The notes beneath the pieces are model-generated. The model was given only the letters and a program-made list of their open reading frames with translations, ran no database searches and was not told the DNA's origin. Of a stretch of 48,475 bases of DNA, positions 32,583 to 40,384 are shown in pieces (positions within the stretch are counted from its first letter, which is position 1; every line of letters starts with the position of its first letter). The position numbers and the translations under genes are program-made. Source of the DNA: Paraflavisolibacter caeni (GTDB lineage: Bacteria; Bacteroidota; Bacteroidia; Chitinophagales; Chitinophagaceae); NCBI RefSeq assembly GCF_025628885.1, contig NZ_JAOTIF010000006.1, positions 1 to 48,475 on the forward strand. Reading direction: 5' to 3'.

Positions 32583-33625
32583 TATTGAACTTGATTGTAT
32601 AACGATTGCCAGTTCATTACATGGCCGTTTACTGTTTTCTGCAATTCCGCTGCAGCCTTTTCATTACTTAGTGCTGCGGCATTGCTATTCATTGGACTGT
32701 GAATTTGATCACTAACTACATAGGTTGCACTTTCCGCTTTGATAAAATCATTTTCTTTCTGATAATTGATCACCAGGTTTTGTGCAATATCCTCCTGTTT
32801 TACTTCCCCCTTTTTCAAAGCGCTGATCAGGCAATGCATATCGTCAAACTTCAATATTTTGCCCTTCTTTGTAATAATCTCTGCCCCAAATTGTGGCGAC
32901 ATGATGGTCATCTTACAGAAATGACAGCCGTCTTTACCATAATTAAAGGGTTCCGGACCTGTCTTGCAGGATGTGAAAATTGTAGCTATAACAATTGACG
33001 TCACTGCTAAATGGTTGTATTTTTTGTTCGATTGGTTTGGGTTTTTCTGATTTCTTCTATTGCGCATAGTATCAAATATCCATGCTCCAATAAATAAAGC
33101 TCCTGCTGCTACAATGATCCATCCGCCATTTGCTGGATACGAGAAGGCATCAAAGTTCAACAGCTTTTTATGTCCAATTAATGGTGGTTGATAGGATAAT
33201 CCGGGCACTTGAATAGCAGCTGTAGGATCCAGGTTGTGGCCATAGTCGTAACCCCATTGGTAAAAGTCGTACATGGCAGTAACGCCTCCAGCTATTAAAA
33301 GAAATATAAATGCTAGCAATAGATTTCGATTGCCAATAAGGGCTACTAAAAGACCTAGCACCACAAAAGCACCAACTACATAAACCAGGTAAGTAAACTC
33401 CGGAAACATTTCTGCCTTAATGTGCTTCATCCCGATATAGTGGTTCAGGCCATTGATGATATCCACCTGTCCTGTTATCTTATTCAGCCAGATTTGCATA
33501 CTGAGACCTTCCGGATATTGAGGTGCAACGAGGTCTATGTTCCAAATGGGAAAGAAGATGGTGGCAATTAATGCCAGGGAGGCAATTACAACAAGAATTC
33601 TAGCTATTCGACTCATCTTTTTCAT
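32582..33625 (-). CDS. nosL: membrane protein-NosL fusion
   Basis: 347 residues from the ATG at 33625 (MKKMSRIARILVV). A leftward extension to 33691 would read through a perfect hairpin and is rejected. The N-terminal half (about 1-205) has five or so hydrophobic helices and a large loop (QYPEGLSMQIWLNKITGQVDIINGLNHYIGMKHI, about 36-69; key NGLNHYIGM), matching a membrane protein usually encoded separately in clade II nos clusters. The C-terminal half (about 215-347) is NosL, a copper chaperone, with its own lipobox-like FTSC and the metal-site segment CHFCKMTIMSPQFGAEI. Normally two genes, here joined in one frame. Confidence 0.9.
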   Translation of the reverse strand: MKKMSRIARILVVIASLALIATIFFPIWNIDLVAPQYPEGLSMQIWLNKITGQVDIINGLNHYIGMKHIKAEMFPEFTYLVYVVGAFVVLGLLVALIGNRNLLLAFIFLLIAGGVTAMYDFYQWGYDYGHNLDPTAAIQVPGLSYQPPLIGHKKLLNFDAFSYPANGGWIIVAAGALFIGAWIFDTMRNRRNQKNPNQSNKKYNHLAVTSIVIATIFTSCKTGPEPFNYGKDGCHFCKMTIMSPQFGAEIITKKGKILKFDDMHCLISALKKGEVKQEDIAQNLVINYQKENDFIKAESATYVVSDQIHSPMNSNAAALSNEKAAAELQKTVNGHVMNWQSLYNQVQ

Positions 33626-33639
33626 AACCTTTCTTTTAA

Positions 33640-33670
33640 AGCTTCCAGGGAGTAGTGAGCCCTGGAAGCT
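33640..33670 (-). other. intercistronic hairpin upstream of NosL fusion
   Basis: AGCTTCCAGGG (33640-33650) and CCCTGGAAGCT (33660-33670) form a perfect 11-bp stem with a 9-base loop between the fasciclin stop (33702) and the NosL-fusion ATG (33625). On the minus strand it is followed by TTTAAAAG, too short a U tract for a strong terminator. Confidence 0.85.
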
Positions 33671-33701
33671 GTATGATGAAAATGACAACAATAAATCTTA
33701 T

Positions 33702-34256
33702 CTACTGTGGTTGCAAAACCCCATCAATCACATGAATGATACCATTCGATGCAGGTATGCTCGCAATGATAGTTGCTGTTCCATTCACAATCAATTTTCC
33801 ATCCTTCTTGCTGATGGTAATATTCTTGCTGTTCGCTTGGTTGATTACTTGTCCGTCCTGCAACATCTCAGGTTTAAACACACCCACGGAAACATGATAT
33901 TGAAGGATATCCTGAAGTTCGGACTTTTTATCATCTTTCATCAACGCATTCAGCGTTTCCTTGGGTAATTTCTCAAAGGCTGCATTGGTAGGAGCAAACA
34001 CTGTGAATGGACCTGCATTTGAAAGAACATCTACCAATTCTGCTTGTTTCACTGCTGCAACTAGCGTACTGTGGTCTTTGGATGAAGCAGCAACTTTTAC
34101 AATATCTTTTTGCGATTCGTCATCCTGTACAGCAGATTGTCCGCCAACAGATTCTGTATTTTCTGTTGATGATTGTGCCTCATTGGTTGAAGCATTACAA
34201 GCAAAGGCAAATAAAGCGATTATTAATATTGATAAGCAATTGATGATCTTTTTCAT
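33702..34256 (-). CDS. fasciclin (FAS1) domain lipoprotein in nos cluster
   Basis: 184 residues from the ATG at 34256; a TTG at 34265 would add three. The signal ends in a lipobox (FAFAC, about Cys 20). A Ser/Thr/Glu-rich linker precedes one FAS1 domain (about 50-184) with STLVAAVKQAELVDVLSNAGPFTVFAPTNAAF at residues 60-91 (key FTVFAPTNAAF), LQDILQYHV, and the closing NGIIHVIDGVLQP. FAS1 domains mediate adhesion or ligand binding. It lies between nosZ and the NosL fusion on the same strand, bracketed by hairpins at 34293-34318 and 33640-33670. Role in N2O reduction is not established. Confidence 0.9.
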   Translation of the reverse strand: MKKIINCLSILIIALFAFACNASTNEAQSSTENTESVGGQSAVQDDESQKDIVKVAASSKDHSTLVAAVKQAELVDVLSNAGPFTVFAPTNAAFEKLPKETLNALMKDDKKSELQDILQYHVSVGVFKPEMLQDGQVINQANSKNITISKKDGKLIVNGTATIIASIPASNGIIHVIDGVLQPQ

Positions 34257-34292
34257 ATAATGCAATCAATTTTATTTAGTTTTAGTATAGAA

Positions 34293-34318
34293 CAGAGCAG
34301 CCTTATAAGGCTGCTCTG
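34293..34318 (-). other. hairpin after nosZ
   Basis: CAGAGCAGCC (34293-34302) pairs with GGCTGCTCTG (34309-34318) around TTATAA, which itself is self-complementary. It sits 8 bases after the nosZ stop. The T8 run lies on the plus-strand side (34319-34327), so on the minus strand the hairpin lacks a U tract and may act as a 3' stabiliser or partial terminator; it would terminate plus-strand antisense transcripts well. Confidence 0.8.
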
Positions 34319-34325
34319 CTTTTTT

Positions 34326-36350
34326 TTATTTAGATGATTTTGGGGTCGTTGCTGGCGTACTGGTTGCAGTAGCAGCTGGCAGGTTGGTACCTGTGCTATA
34401 TGTAAGTGCAACATTACTACCGGCAGGTGATATGCGGATGTATCCTTGCATTTCCTGGTGCAATGCAGAACAGAAGTCGGTGCAATAGAACGGGAATACA
34501 CCAATTCTGTCGGGCTGCCATTTCAGCGTTTGTGTTTCACCAGGCATAATCAGGATCTCTGAATTATTAGCGCCTTTGATAGCGAAACCATGCGGTACAT
34601 CCCAATCCTGTTCAACGTTGGTTACATGGAAGTAAACTACATCCCCGAGTTTAACACCTTCGATATTATCAGGAGTCAGGTGTGAACGAACGGCTGTCAT
34701 AGAAACATGCACTTCATTGCCTTTGCGTTCTACTTTTGTTTGATTGTCTCCTTTTGCTGCATACGGATGCTGGTTTTCTTCTATTTTATAGATCTTCTTA
34801 CTATTATTCATAATAAGTGAAGCTGGAATAGATTCTGCATAGTGCGGCTCACCAACAGTTGGGAAATCCAGCAATAGCTTCATCTTTTCGCCACTGATGT
34901 CATACAATTGCGCACTTTGTGTCAACTCAGGACCTGTGGGCAGGTAACGGTCTTTAGTGATCTTATTGTAAGCAATCACATATTTACCCCACGGCTTTTT
35001 AGTGGGGCCGCCAGGAATCGACAGGTGGCCAACTGAGTAATAAGTAGGTACGCGGTCCAACACTTTAAGGCTCTTAATGTCCCATTTAACGATTTCTGAA
35101 GAAACAAAGAAAGATGTATATGCATTGCCTTTTCCATCAAACTCCGTATGCAAAGGTCCGAGACCAGGCTTTTGTACCTCGCCATGCAGAACAGCATCAT
35201 ATTTCAGTACTGGGATACCGTCGTAGCTGCCATCGAAATTTTTGCTGGCAATTGCTTGTTGAATCTTAGCAAATGAAAATACAGGAATAGTAGCTGCTAA
35301 TTTTCCCGAACCAACAATGTATTCGCCTGTTGGATCAACATCGGTTCCGTGTGGGCTCTTGGGACAAGGCATCATATATACCATGTCAGGACAGTCTTTT
35401 GGATCCAAAGTGAGCACTTCATTGATCATTGTAGAAGTGGCAGTATGGGTCTTTTCATCCAATACATTATGAGCATATTTCACAGGTACTTTCTTGCCTT
35501 TACCTGCGCGTGCATATTCCTGGGCCTTTTTCCAATTCACGGCCATGATAAAGTCTTTGTCTTTAGCTGACGCATTTACTTCCAGGAGCGTATTTGCTTT
35601 TTCAGAATTATAGCAGCTAAAGAAGAACCAGTCTTTAGAGGGCCCCTTACCGGCACGCGCCAGGTCAAAGTTGACACCAGGTAAGAGCAACTGGAAGTCG
35701 ATAGACATGTGGCCAGTAGCCTGGTCAACAGCTATAAAAGAAATCGTGCCCTTGAAGTTGTCCTTATAGGTGTTGATGGGTACATCAGTATTACTATTGT
35801 CCAACGGGATTGAGAAACGGGTGCCTGCTACAACATACTCTGTGTTTTCTGTAATAAAAGGAGAGGAGTGGTTACCGGCACTATTAGGAATTTCAATGAT
35901 TTCCTCTGTGCGGAAAGTGCTCAGACTTACCCGGCCAATCCGTGGGGTATTATTTGCATTACCAAAAGCCCAACGGCCGTCATGCTCGCCATTAGTAGTT
36001 GAAAGAGCAATGTGGTGAAGGTCGTCCCAGGGCACAAAGCCATGAGATGTGTTCAACATGGGTTTTGATTCTTCGCTAAAGCCATATCCGTTTTCCGGAT
36101 GTTGCGAAAAAACAGGAATAATACGAAACATGCGCCCGGATGGAATTCCATAAACGCTCATTTGGCCATTAAAGCCGCCAGAAACGATATTATAAAATTC
36201 ATCGTGTTTACCCGGGGCAACATAAACTTTTGAGGCTGCATCGTTAGTTGAAGCACTGCCTGCAGAACTGGAATTACAGCTCTGTAACCCACTTGTTAAG
36301 GCAGCTACAGATGCTGTCAGGATGAAGAGTTTTGAGGAGTTGACTTTCAT
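34326..36350 (-). CDS. nosZ: nitrous oxide reductase, clade II type
   Basis: Reduces N2O to N2 in the periplasm using the CuZ and CuA centres. 674 residues. The N-terminus is a Sec/lipoprotein-type signal (SGLQSC lipobox, about Cys 25) with no twin-arginine motif, characteristic of clade II (atypical) NosZ. The seven-bladed propeller carries CuZ histidine motifs such as DDLHHIALSTTNGEHDGRW and KSPHGTDVDPTGEY. The C-terminal cupredoxin domain has the CuA ligands in FYCTDFCSALHQEM (Cys 623, Cys 627, His 631, Met 634) and the upstream DVPHGF histidine. A Ser/Thr/Pro-rich tail follows. All key ligands are present, so the enzyme should be functional. It follows the cytochrome gene by 30 bases. Confidence 0.97.
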   Translation of the reverse strand: MKVNSSKLFILTASVAALTSGLQSCNSSSAGSASTNDAASKVYVAPGKHDEFYNIVSGGFNGQMSVYGIPSGRMFRIIPVFSQHPENGYGFSEESKPMLNTSHGFVPWDDLHHIALSTTNGEHDGRWAFGNANNTPRIGRVSLSTFRTEEIIEIPNSAGNHSSPFITENTEYVVAGTRFSIPLDNSNTDVPINTYKDNFKGTISFIAVDQATGHMSIDFQLLLPGVNFDLARAGKGPSKDWFFFSCYNSEKANTLLEVNASAKDKDFIMAVNWKKAQEYARAGKGKKVPVKYAHNVLDEKTHTATSTMINEVLTLDPKDCPDMVYMMPCPKSPHGTDVDPTGEYIVGSGKLAATIPVFSFAKIQQAIASKNFDGSYDGIPVLKYDAVLHGEVQKPGLGPLHTEFDGKGNAYTSFFVSSEIVKWDIKSLKVLDRVPTYYSVGHLSIPGGPTKKPWGKYVIAYNKITKDRYLPTGPELTQSAQLYDISGEKMKLLLDFPTVGEPHYAESIPASLIMNNSKKIYKIEENQHPYAAKGDNQTKVERKGNEVHVSMTAVRSHLTPDNIEGVKLGDVVYFHVTNVEQDWDVPHGFAIKGANNSEILIMPGETQTLKWQPDRIGVFPFYCTDFCSALHQEMQGYIRISPAGSNVALTYSTGTNLPAATATSTPATTPKSSK

Positions 36351-36380
36351 AAAATTTATATGTTGTTGAAAATGAAGAGA

Positions 36381-36848
36381 TTATTTTACGCCATCGTTAC
36401 TGCGCATAAATTCAATGATGTGACGGGCCTCATCTTGTGTTACGTTCTGGTTTGGCATCCTTACCAGGCATATTTCAAGGAGTTTTTGCGCTTCACCATC
36501 AGTATTTAGCATTTCATCCGGATGCGTAATCATATTCAAGATCCAGCCGGCTTGGCGTCTTTGGGTAACACCTTTCCAACCTGGGCCCACCAATTTCTCA
36601 TCGGTTAGCTTGTGGCATGATTGACATTTCATTTCATAAAGACCTTTCCCTGTTGTTACCCATTCCTGATTTAATGGGGTGCTTAGTTGAACTTCTGGCA
36701 TGGACAATGCAGCAGTTGCTGCTTCGGCTGTTTTTGTTGCAGGTTCCTGGCTAGTTTCCGGTTCCTGGGCCTTGTTTTCTGAACAAGAAAACATCGATAA
36801 TGACCCTGCAAATAGAAGAGCTGTGGTTACAATTTTGATCTTTCTCAT
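36381..36848 (-). CDS. c-type cytochrome lipoprotein of nos cluster
   Basis: 155 residues with a lipobox (SMFSC, Cys 22), a Glu/Thr/Ala-rich linker (about 25-48) and one haem site CQSCH (Cys 75, Cys 78, His 79). A likely distal Met lies in VRMPNQNV. It is the first gene of the nos transcript, 30 bases ahead of nosZ. In clade II nos clusters such cytochromes are the probable electron donors to NosZ. That role is inferred from position. Confidence 0.92.
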   Translation of the reverse strand: MRKIKIVTTALLFAGSLSMFSCSENKAQEPETSQEPATKTAEAATAALSMPEVQLSTPLNQEWVTTGKGLYEMKCQSCHKLTDEKLVGPGWKGVTQRRQAGWILNMITHPDEMLNTDGEAQKLLEICLVRMPNQNVTQDEARHIIEFMRSNDGVK

Positions 36849-37042
36849 TTGTTTTTCTTAGTGTCTGTTTACAATTAATAATTGGTCTATTGCTGCTGGC
36901 AGATGGTTGATATATCTACGAGCAACAATTCATTCTGCTGGTTTTCAATCCCTTATTAGCTCTTCGATGAACAAAGCATATACTATGTTTTCGACACTTT
37001 TTAGGTTACTTAAGTTTCACTGGCGGACGCCCTAGGAGTTAA

Positions 37043-37078
37043 AAGAGATATTTATGTCTCTTATGTGGCTCAAAAGTA
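37043..37078 (-). promoter_or_regulatory. candidate nos promoter with inverted-repeat operator
   Basis: CAAAAGTA (37071-37078) reads TACTTTTG on the minus strand, a TAnnTTTG -7 box. Immediately downstream lies AAGAGA-N8-TCTCTT (37043-37062), an inverted repeat that would cover about +2 to +21 of the transcript. No -33 TTTG was found, and the leader to the cytochrome ATG would be about 215 bases. The rest of the gap 36849-37365 has no convincing gene; ATGAC-N8-GTCAT at 37276-37293 is a further inverted repeat on the rrf2 side. Confidence 0.5.
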
Positions 37079-37365
37079 TCTGGGGTGATTAATGCTACTT
37101 GTGAGCATCATCAAAGAGCAAAATGATCTTTATCAGGTTTTTAGGGAGGTGGACATATTTATTTTTGAAAAATATTTTTGGCTAAGTATATCTTTTATAG
37201 ATTTTGTTGAGCCTAAGGCAGGCAAATGGACAATGATTAGAGAGATTATCTGGTTTAAGTTAATGCTATTGTGTTATGACTTAAAAATGTCATTTGTTCA
37301 GCGGCCTGTTAGATTCGTGATCGATTCTCTTGCTTGTTGAAAAATGACCTTTAAAACTTAGAATT

Positions 37366-37848
37366 ATGATCTTTTCCAAATCATTTGGGTACGCCTTGCG
37401 CAGCATTTTATATATAGCGCTGCTGCAAGATGAAGACAGGAAAATTCAGGCAGATGAAGTAGCTGAGAAATTGGCAATGCCTAGGCATTTTGAAGGGAAG
37501 ATTTTGAAGCGGTTAGTGAAGGAAAATTTGCTGATTTCTGCAAAAGGACCTCATGGAGGATTTTCCTTGCACCCTCAAACTTTGTCCACTTCAATTTTTA
37601 GAGTTGTTGAAATTACCGATGGATTGACTTCTTTTAATAATTGTGTATTAAGGTTAAGAGAATGTAACTCTGAGAAGCCATGCCCGCTTCACGACAAGAT
37701 GGTAGAAATTAAAATGGCAATGAAGGATGTACTGGAAAAAACTTTGATTTCTGATTTGCTTACTGAAGACAAAGAAGAATTCATAAAAAGCATTTGCACC
37801 CTTGATGTAGAGGATTTGCTGCAAAAGAAGGCTGAGATTTCACAATAA
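37366..37848 (+). CDS. Rrf2-family transcriptional regulator (NsrR/IscR-like cysteines)
   Basis: 160 residues. N-terminal winged helix (about 1-85) with FGYALRSILYIALL, the recognition helix around AEKLAMPRHFEGKILKRLVKENLL (about 33-56; key AMPRHFEGKILKRL), and the wing GPHGGFSL. Three cysteines Cys 93, Cys 100 and Cys 106 (C-x6-C-x5-C) match the Fe-S ligand pattern of NO-sensing NsrR and cluster-sensing IscR. It is divergent from the nos cluster and upstream of the RIC gene, so nitric oxide or iron-sulfur sensing is the best guess. The gene has no adjacent isc or suf genes, which favours an NsrR-like role. Confidence 0.92.
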   Translation: MIFSKSFGYALRSILYIALLQDEDRKIQADEVAEKLAMPRHFEGKILKRLVKENLLISAKGPHGGFSLHPQTLSTSIFRVVEITDGLTSFNNCVLRLRECNSEKPCPLHDKMVEIKMAMKDVLEKTLISDLLTEDKEEFIKSICTLDVEDLLQKKAEISQ

Positions 37849-37860
37849 TAAATCAGACTT

Positions 37861-37884
37861 CAAATATTTCAATCTGAATATTTG
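37861..37884. promoter_or_regulatory. inverted repeat between rrf2 and ric
   Basis: CAAATATT (37861-37868) and AATATTTG (37877-37884) form an 8-bp inverted repeat with an 8-base spacer, 73 bases upstream of the ric ATG. Nearer the ATG, AAGAGG-N8-GTCCTT (37931-37950) partly resembles the AAGAGA-N8-TCTCTT element before the nos genes. Either could be a regulator site; neither has a poly-T tail. Confidence 0.45.
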
Positions 37885-37957
37885 TTGTTATTGAAGTTAT
37901 ATAAACACGATTGCTGTCATTTATGAATTAAAGAGGGCATTATCGTCCTTTTGAATT

Positions 37958-38713
37958 ATGAACGAAACACCACTAAAACGATATCACATGACCGTTTCAG
38001 ATATTGTGCGGAAGGACTATCGCACTGCTGAGGTATTCAATAAATATGGAATTAATTTTTGCTGCGGCGGAAACTTGCCGCTGCAGCAAGCTTGCCAATT
38101 ACACAACGTTAATGTTGATTCAGTAGAAAAAGAACTGGAAAATGTAACTAATCCTATTAGTTTGCCTCCTACAGTGAAATTTGAAGATTGGTCCATTGAG
38201 TTCCTGGTGGACTATATACTGAATGTACACCATGCTTACATCAAGCAAACAATGCCAGAACTTAGTGCTGGTTTAAAGGCCTTTGCATCATCACATGGGG
38301 ATAAATACCCTTACCTGCATGAAGTTGAAGAAGCATTTATTGATCTGGCTGCTGAATTGTCCGAACACATTGATCATGAAGAAGATAGCATCTTTCCCTA
38401 CCTAAAACTGGTGAGTACAACCTTCAAGCGAAAGGAAATATATGGAAGTCTTTTTGTTCGTACATTAAGTAAGCCCCTGAGCTTGATCATTGAAACAGAG
38501 CACAAACGCATTTTCAGCCTGTTACTCCAACTCCGTAAATCTGCAAATAACTATACATACAATGATGATGTTTGTCCTAATCACCAGGTATTATATAATA
38601 AATTGAAAGAGTTTGATGCTGACCTGTTGCAGCATAAGCGCCTGGAAGACAATGTGCTCTTCCCTAAAGCTATTGGGATGGAGAAAGAGTTATTGTCTGA
38701 TATAGATAAATAA
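37958..38713 (+). CDS. ric: iron-sulfur cluster repair di-iron protein (RIC/ScdA/YtfE)
   Basis: 251 residues: an N-terminal ScdA_N domain (about 10-65) with RTAEVFNKYGINFCCGG and the paired cysteines 35-36, and a hemerythrin-like C-terminal domain (about 78-245) with metal-ligand His/Glu in LNVHHAYI, EHIDHEEDSIFPYL, ETEHKRIF and HKRLEDNVLFPKAI. RIC proteins repair iron-sulfur clusters damaged by nitric oxide or peroxide. It lies between the Rrf2 regulator and the kinase/regulator pair, next to the nos cluster, which fits NO stress during denitrification. Confidence 0.95.
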   Translation: MNETPLKRYHMTVSDIVRKDYRTAEVFNKYGINFCCGGNLPLQQACQLHNVNVDSVEKELENVTNPISLPPTVKFEDWSIEFLVDYILNVHHAYIKQTMPELSAGLKAFASSHGDKYPYLHEVEEAFIDLAAELSEHIDHEEDSIFPYLKLVSTTFKRKEIYGSLFVRTLSKPLSLIIETEHKRIFSLLLQLRKSANNYTYNDDVCPNHQVLYNKLKEFDADLLQHKRLEDNVLFPKAIGMEKELLSDIDK

Positions 38714-38788
38714 TATAATAAATAAGGTCTTCTATTTTTAAATCTTAGATACCATTTTAGTCTATAAGTTTGCATAAAGTGTTCTGAT

Positions 38789-40384
38789 TTGATAGTCTCA
38801 CTGCCACAACTTTCAAGTAAGCAGGCAAGTATATATGCCGCAAGCGTTTTTCTGATTACCATCCTGTCAAGGGTTTTTATTACAGGCCAATCCATTATTT
38901 TAAGCGGTTTATTAGTCGTAGTTTTCCTCTCTGTCTTCGTTCAGGATAAACAGTCTACAATTATTGCGGGGCTCGTGAGCAGCCTGGTTGTGTTGGGTTT
39001 CATGATATGGGATATATTTTTATATCATTCTCTTGGTTCATGGATGCAACACTTTTTCATTCTATTGTTAGTTTTGTTCACAACTCTGATTGTATTATAC
39101 ATCAAAAGCCTATTTAACCGCATGCAGTTCCATAAATCGCACATGACTTCTTTGTTCGAGAATGCCACTGAGGGTATTATTTTAACTAATAATAAGGGGG
39201 AAATTATCCTGGTAAACCCTTCTGCATTGCGAATGTTCGGGTATGTGGCTGAAGAATTAATCGGTCAACCCGTCGAAGTTCTACTTCCCAAAAAGTACCG
39301 CCTTGGACATACGCAACTTCGTGATGGCTATTACAGTAAGCCTTCAAACCGGACAATGGGTTCCGGCAGAGACCTTTTTGGACAAAAAAAGACGGGCGAT
39401 AATTTCCCTGTTGAGGTGAGTTTAAGCCCCTATACACAGCAGGATAACTCATACGTGATTGCTTTTATTGTTGATATTACGCACCGGAAAGAGATAGAGC
39501 AAAGCATGCTCAAGCAACAAAAGCAGCTTGAAAAGGTAACTAATGACGTTCGCAAATTAAATGCTGAGCTCGAGGCTAAGGTGGAAGAACGTACTATTAT
39601 ATTGAAAGAAGCTTTGCAGAGATTAGAACAATCTCAGGCCGAGTTAAGTGAAGCTTTAGATAAAGAAAGACAGTTAAATGAAATTAAAAGCCGCTTTGTT
39701 TCCATGGCTTCACACGAATTCCGGACTCCTTTAAGTGCTGTGCTGTCCTCGGCTTCGTTGATATCAAAATATACCACTACTGAACAACAGGCAAATCGTG
39801 ATAAGCATATAACAAGAATAAAAGAGTCTGTAAAGCACCTGAACGACTTGTTAGAAGATTTCTTGTCCCTGGGTAAACTTGATGAAGGAAAAGTAGGAGC
39901 GGAGTTCGTTACTTTTAATCTTCCTGAGGTGGTAGGTGACACTATAGACGATCTAAAAGGCCTTTTAAAAGAAGGACAGTTTATAGATTATAAGTATATT
40001 GGCGACAGTATTGTTGAAAGTGATAAAAAACTTTTGAAAAATATATTGATCAATTTGATTAGTAATGCAATTAAGTTTTCCGACCCCCATACCACTATTA
40101 GCGTAAGAAGTAAGGTGGATGGCGAAAATGCCAGCATTTCCGTCCAGGATAAAGGAATTGGAATTTCTGATGAAGACCAGAAACACTTGTTCTCTTCTTT
40201 CTTCCGTGGAAAAAATGCGCTCAATATCCAGGGCACCGGTTTGGGGCTCCATATTGTAAAGCGCTATTCCGATTTGTTGGGCGGAACATTACATTTGCAG
40301 AGCCAATTGCATCAAGGCACAACGATAACTTTAACTTTCCCCATTAAACATGACAACAATGGCAAAGACAATTCTGGTAATTGA
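38789..40384 (+). CDS. PAS-domain membrane histidine kinase
   Basis: 531 residues from a TTG start at 38789. Four hydrophobic helices (about 15-30, 34-52, 56-76 and 87-106), a PAS domain (about 118-232, FENATEGIILTNNKGEIILVNPSALRMFGY), a coiled coil (about 236-300), HisKA with the phospho-accepting His 309 in MASHEFRTPLSAV, and HATPase_c with NLISNAIKFSD and GTGLGLHIVKRY. No haem or Fe-S ligands are evident in the PAS core, so the signal is not predictable. Its 3' end overlaps the receiver-Crp fusion gene by 26 bases, making them a cognate pair. Confidence 0.92.
   Translation: MIVSLPQLSSKQASIYAASVFLITILSRVFITGQSIILSGLLVVVFLSVFVQDKQSTIIAGLVSSLVVLGFMIWDIFLYHSLGSWMQHFFILLLVLFTTLIVLYIKSLFNRMQFHKSHMTSLFENATEGIILTNNKGEIILVNPSALRMFGYVAEELIGQPVEVLLPKKYRLGHTQLRDGYYSKPSNRTMGSGRDLFGQKKTGDNFPVEVSLSPYTQQDNSYVIAFIVDITHRKEIEQSMLKQQKQLEKVTNDVRKLNAELEAKVEERTIILKEALQRLEQSQAELSEALDKERQLNEIKSRFVSMASHEFRTPLSAVLSSASLISKYTTTEQQANRDKHITRIKESVKHLNDLLEDFLSLGKLDEGKVGAEFVTFNLPEVVGDTIDDLKGLLKEGQFIDYKYIGDSIVESDKKLLKNILINLISNAIKFSDPHTTISVRSKVDGENASISVQDKGIGISDEDQKHLFSSFFRGKNALNIQGTGLGLHIVKRYSDLLGGTLHLQSQLHQGTTITLTFPIKHDNNGKDNSGN

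Noticed and set aside
33626-33691. N-terminal extension of the membrane-NosL fusion
   Set aside because: It would be translated through a perfect 11-bp hairpin (33640-33670); the ATG at 33625 begins a normal basic N-terminus and membrane helix.
37092-37340. 82-residue open frame upstream of rrf2
   Set aside because: Hydrophobic, compositionally odd, no recognised family, and it covers the promoter/operator region shared by nos and rrf2.
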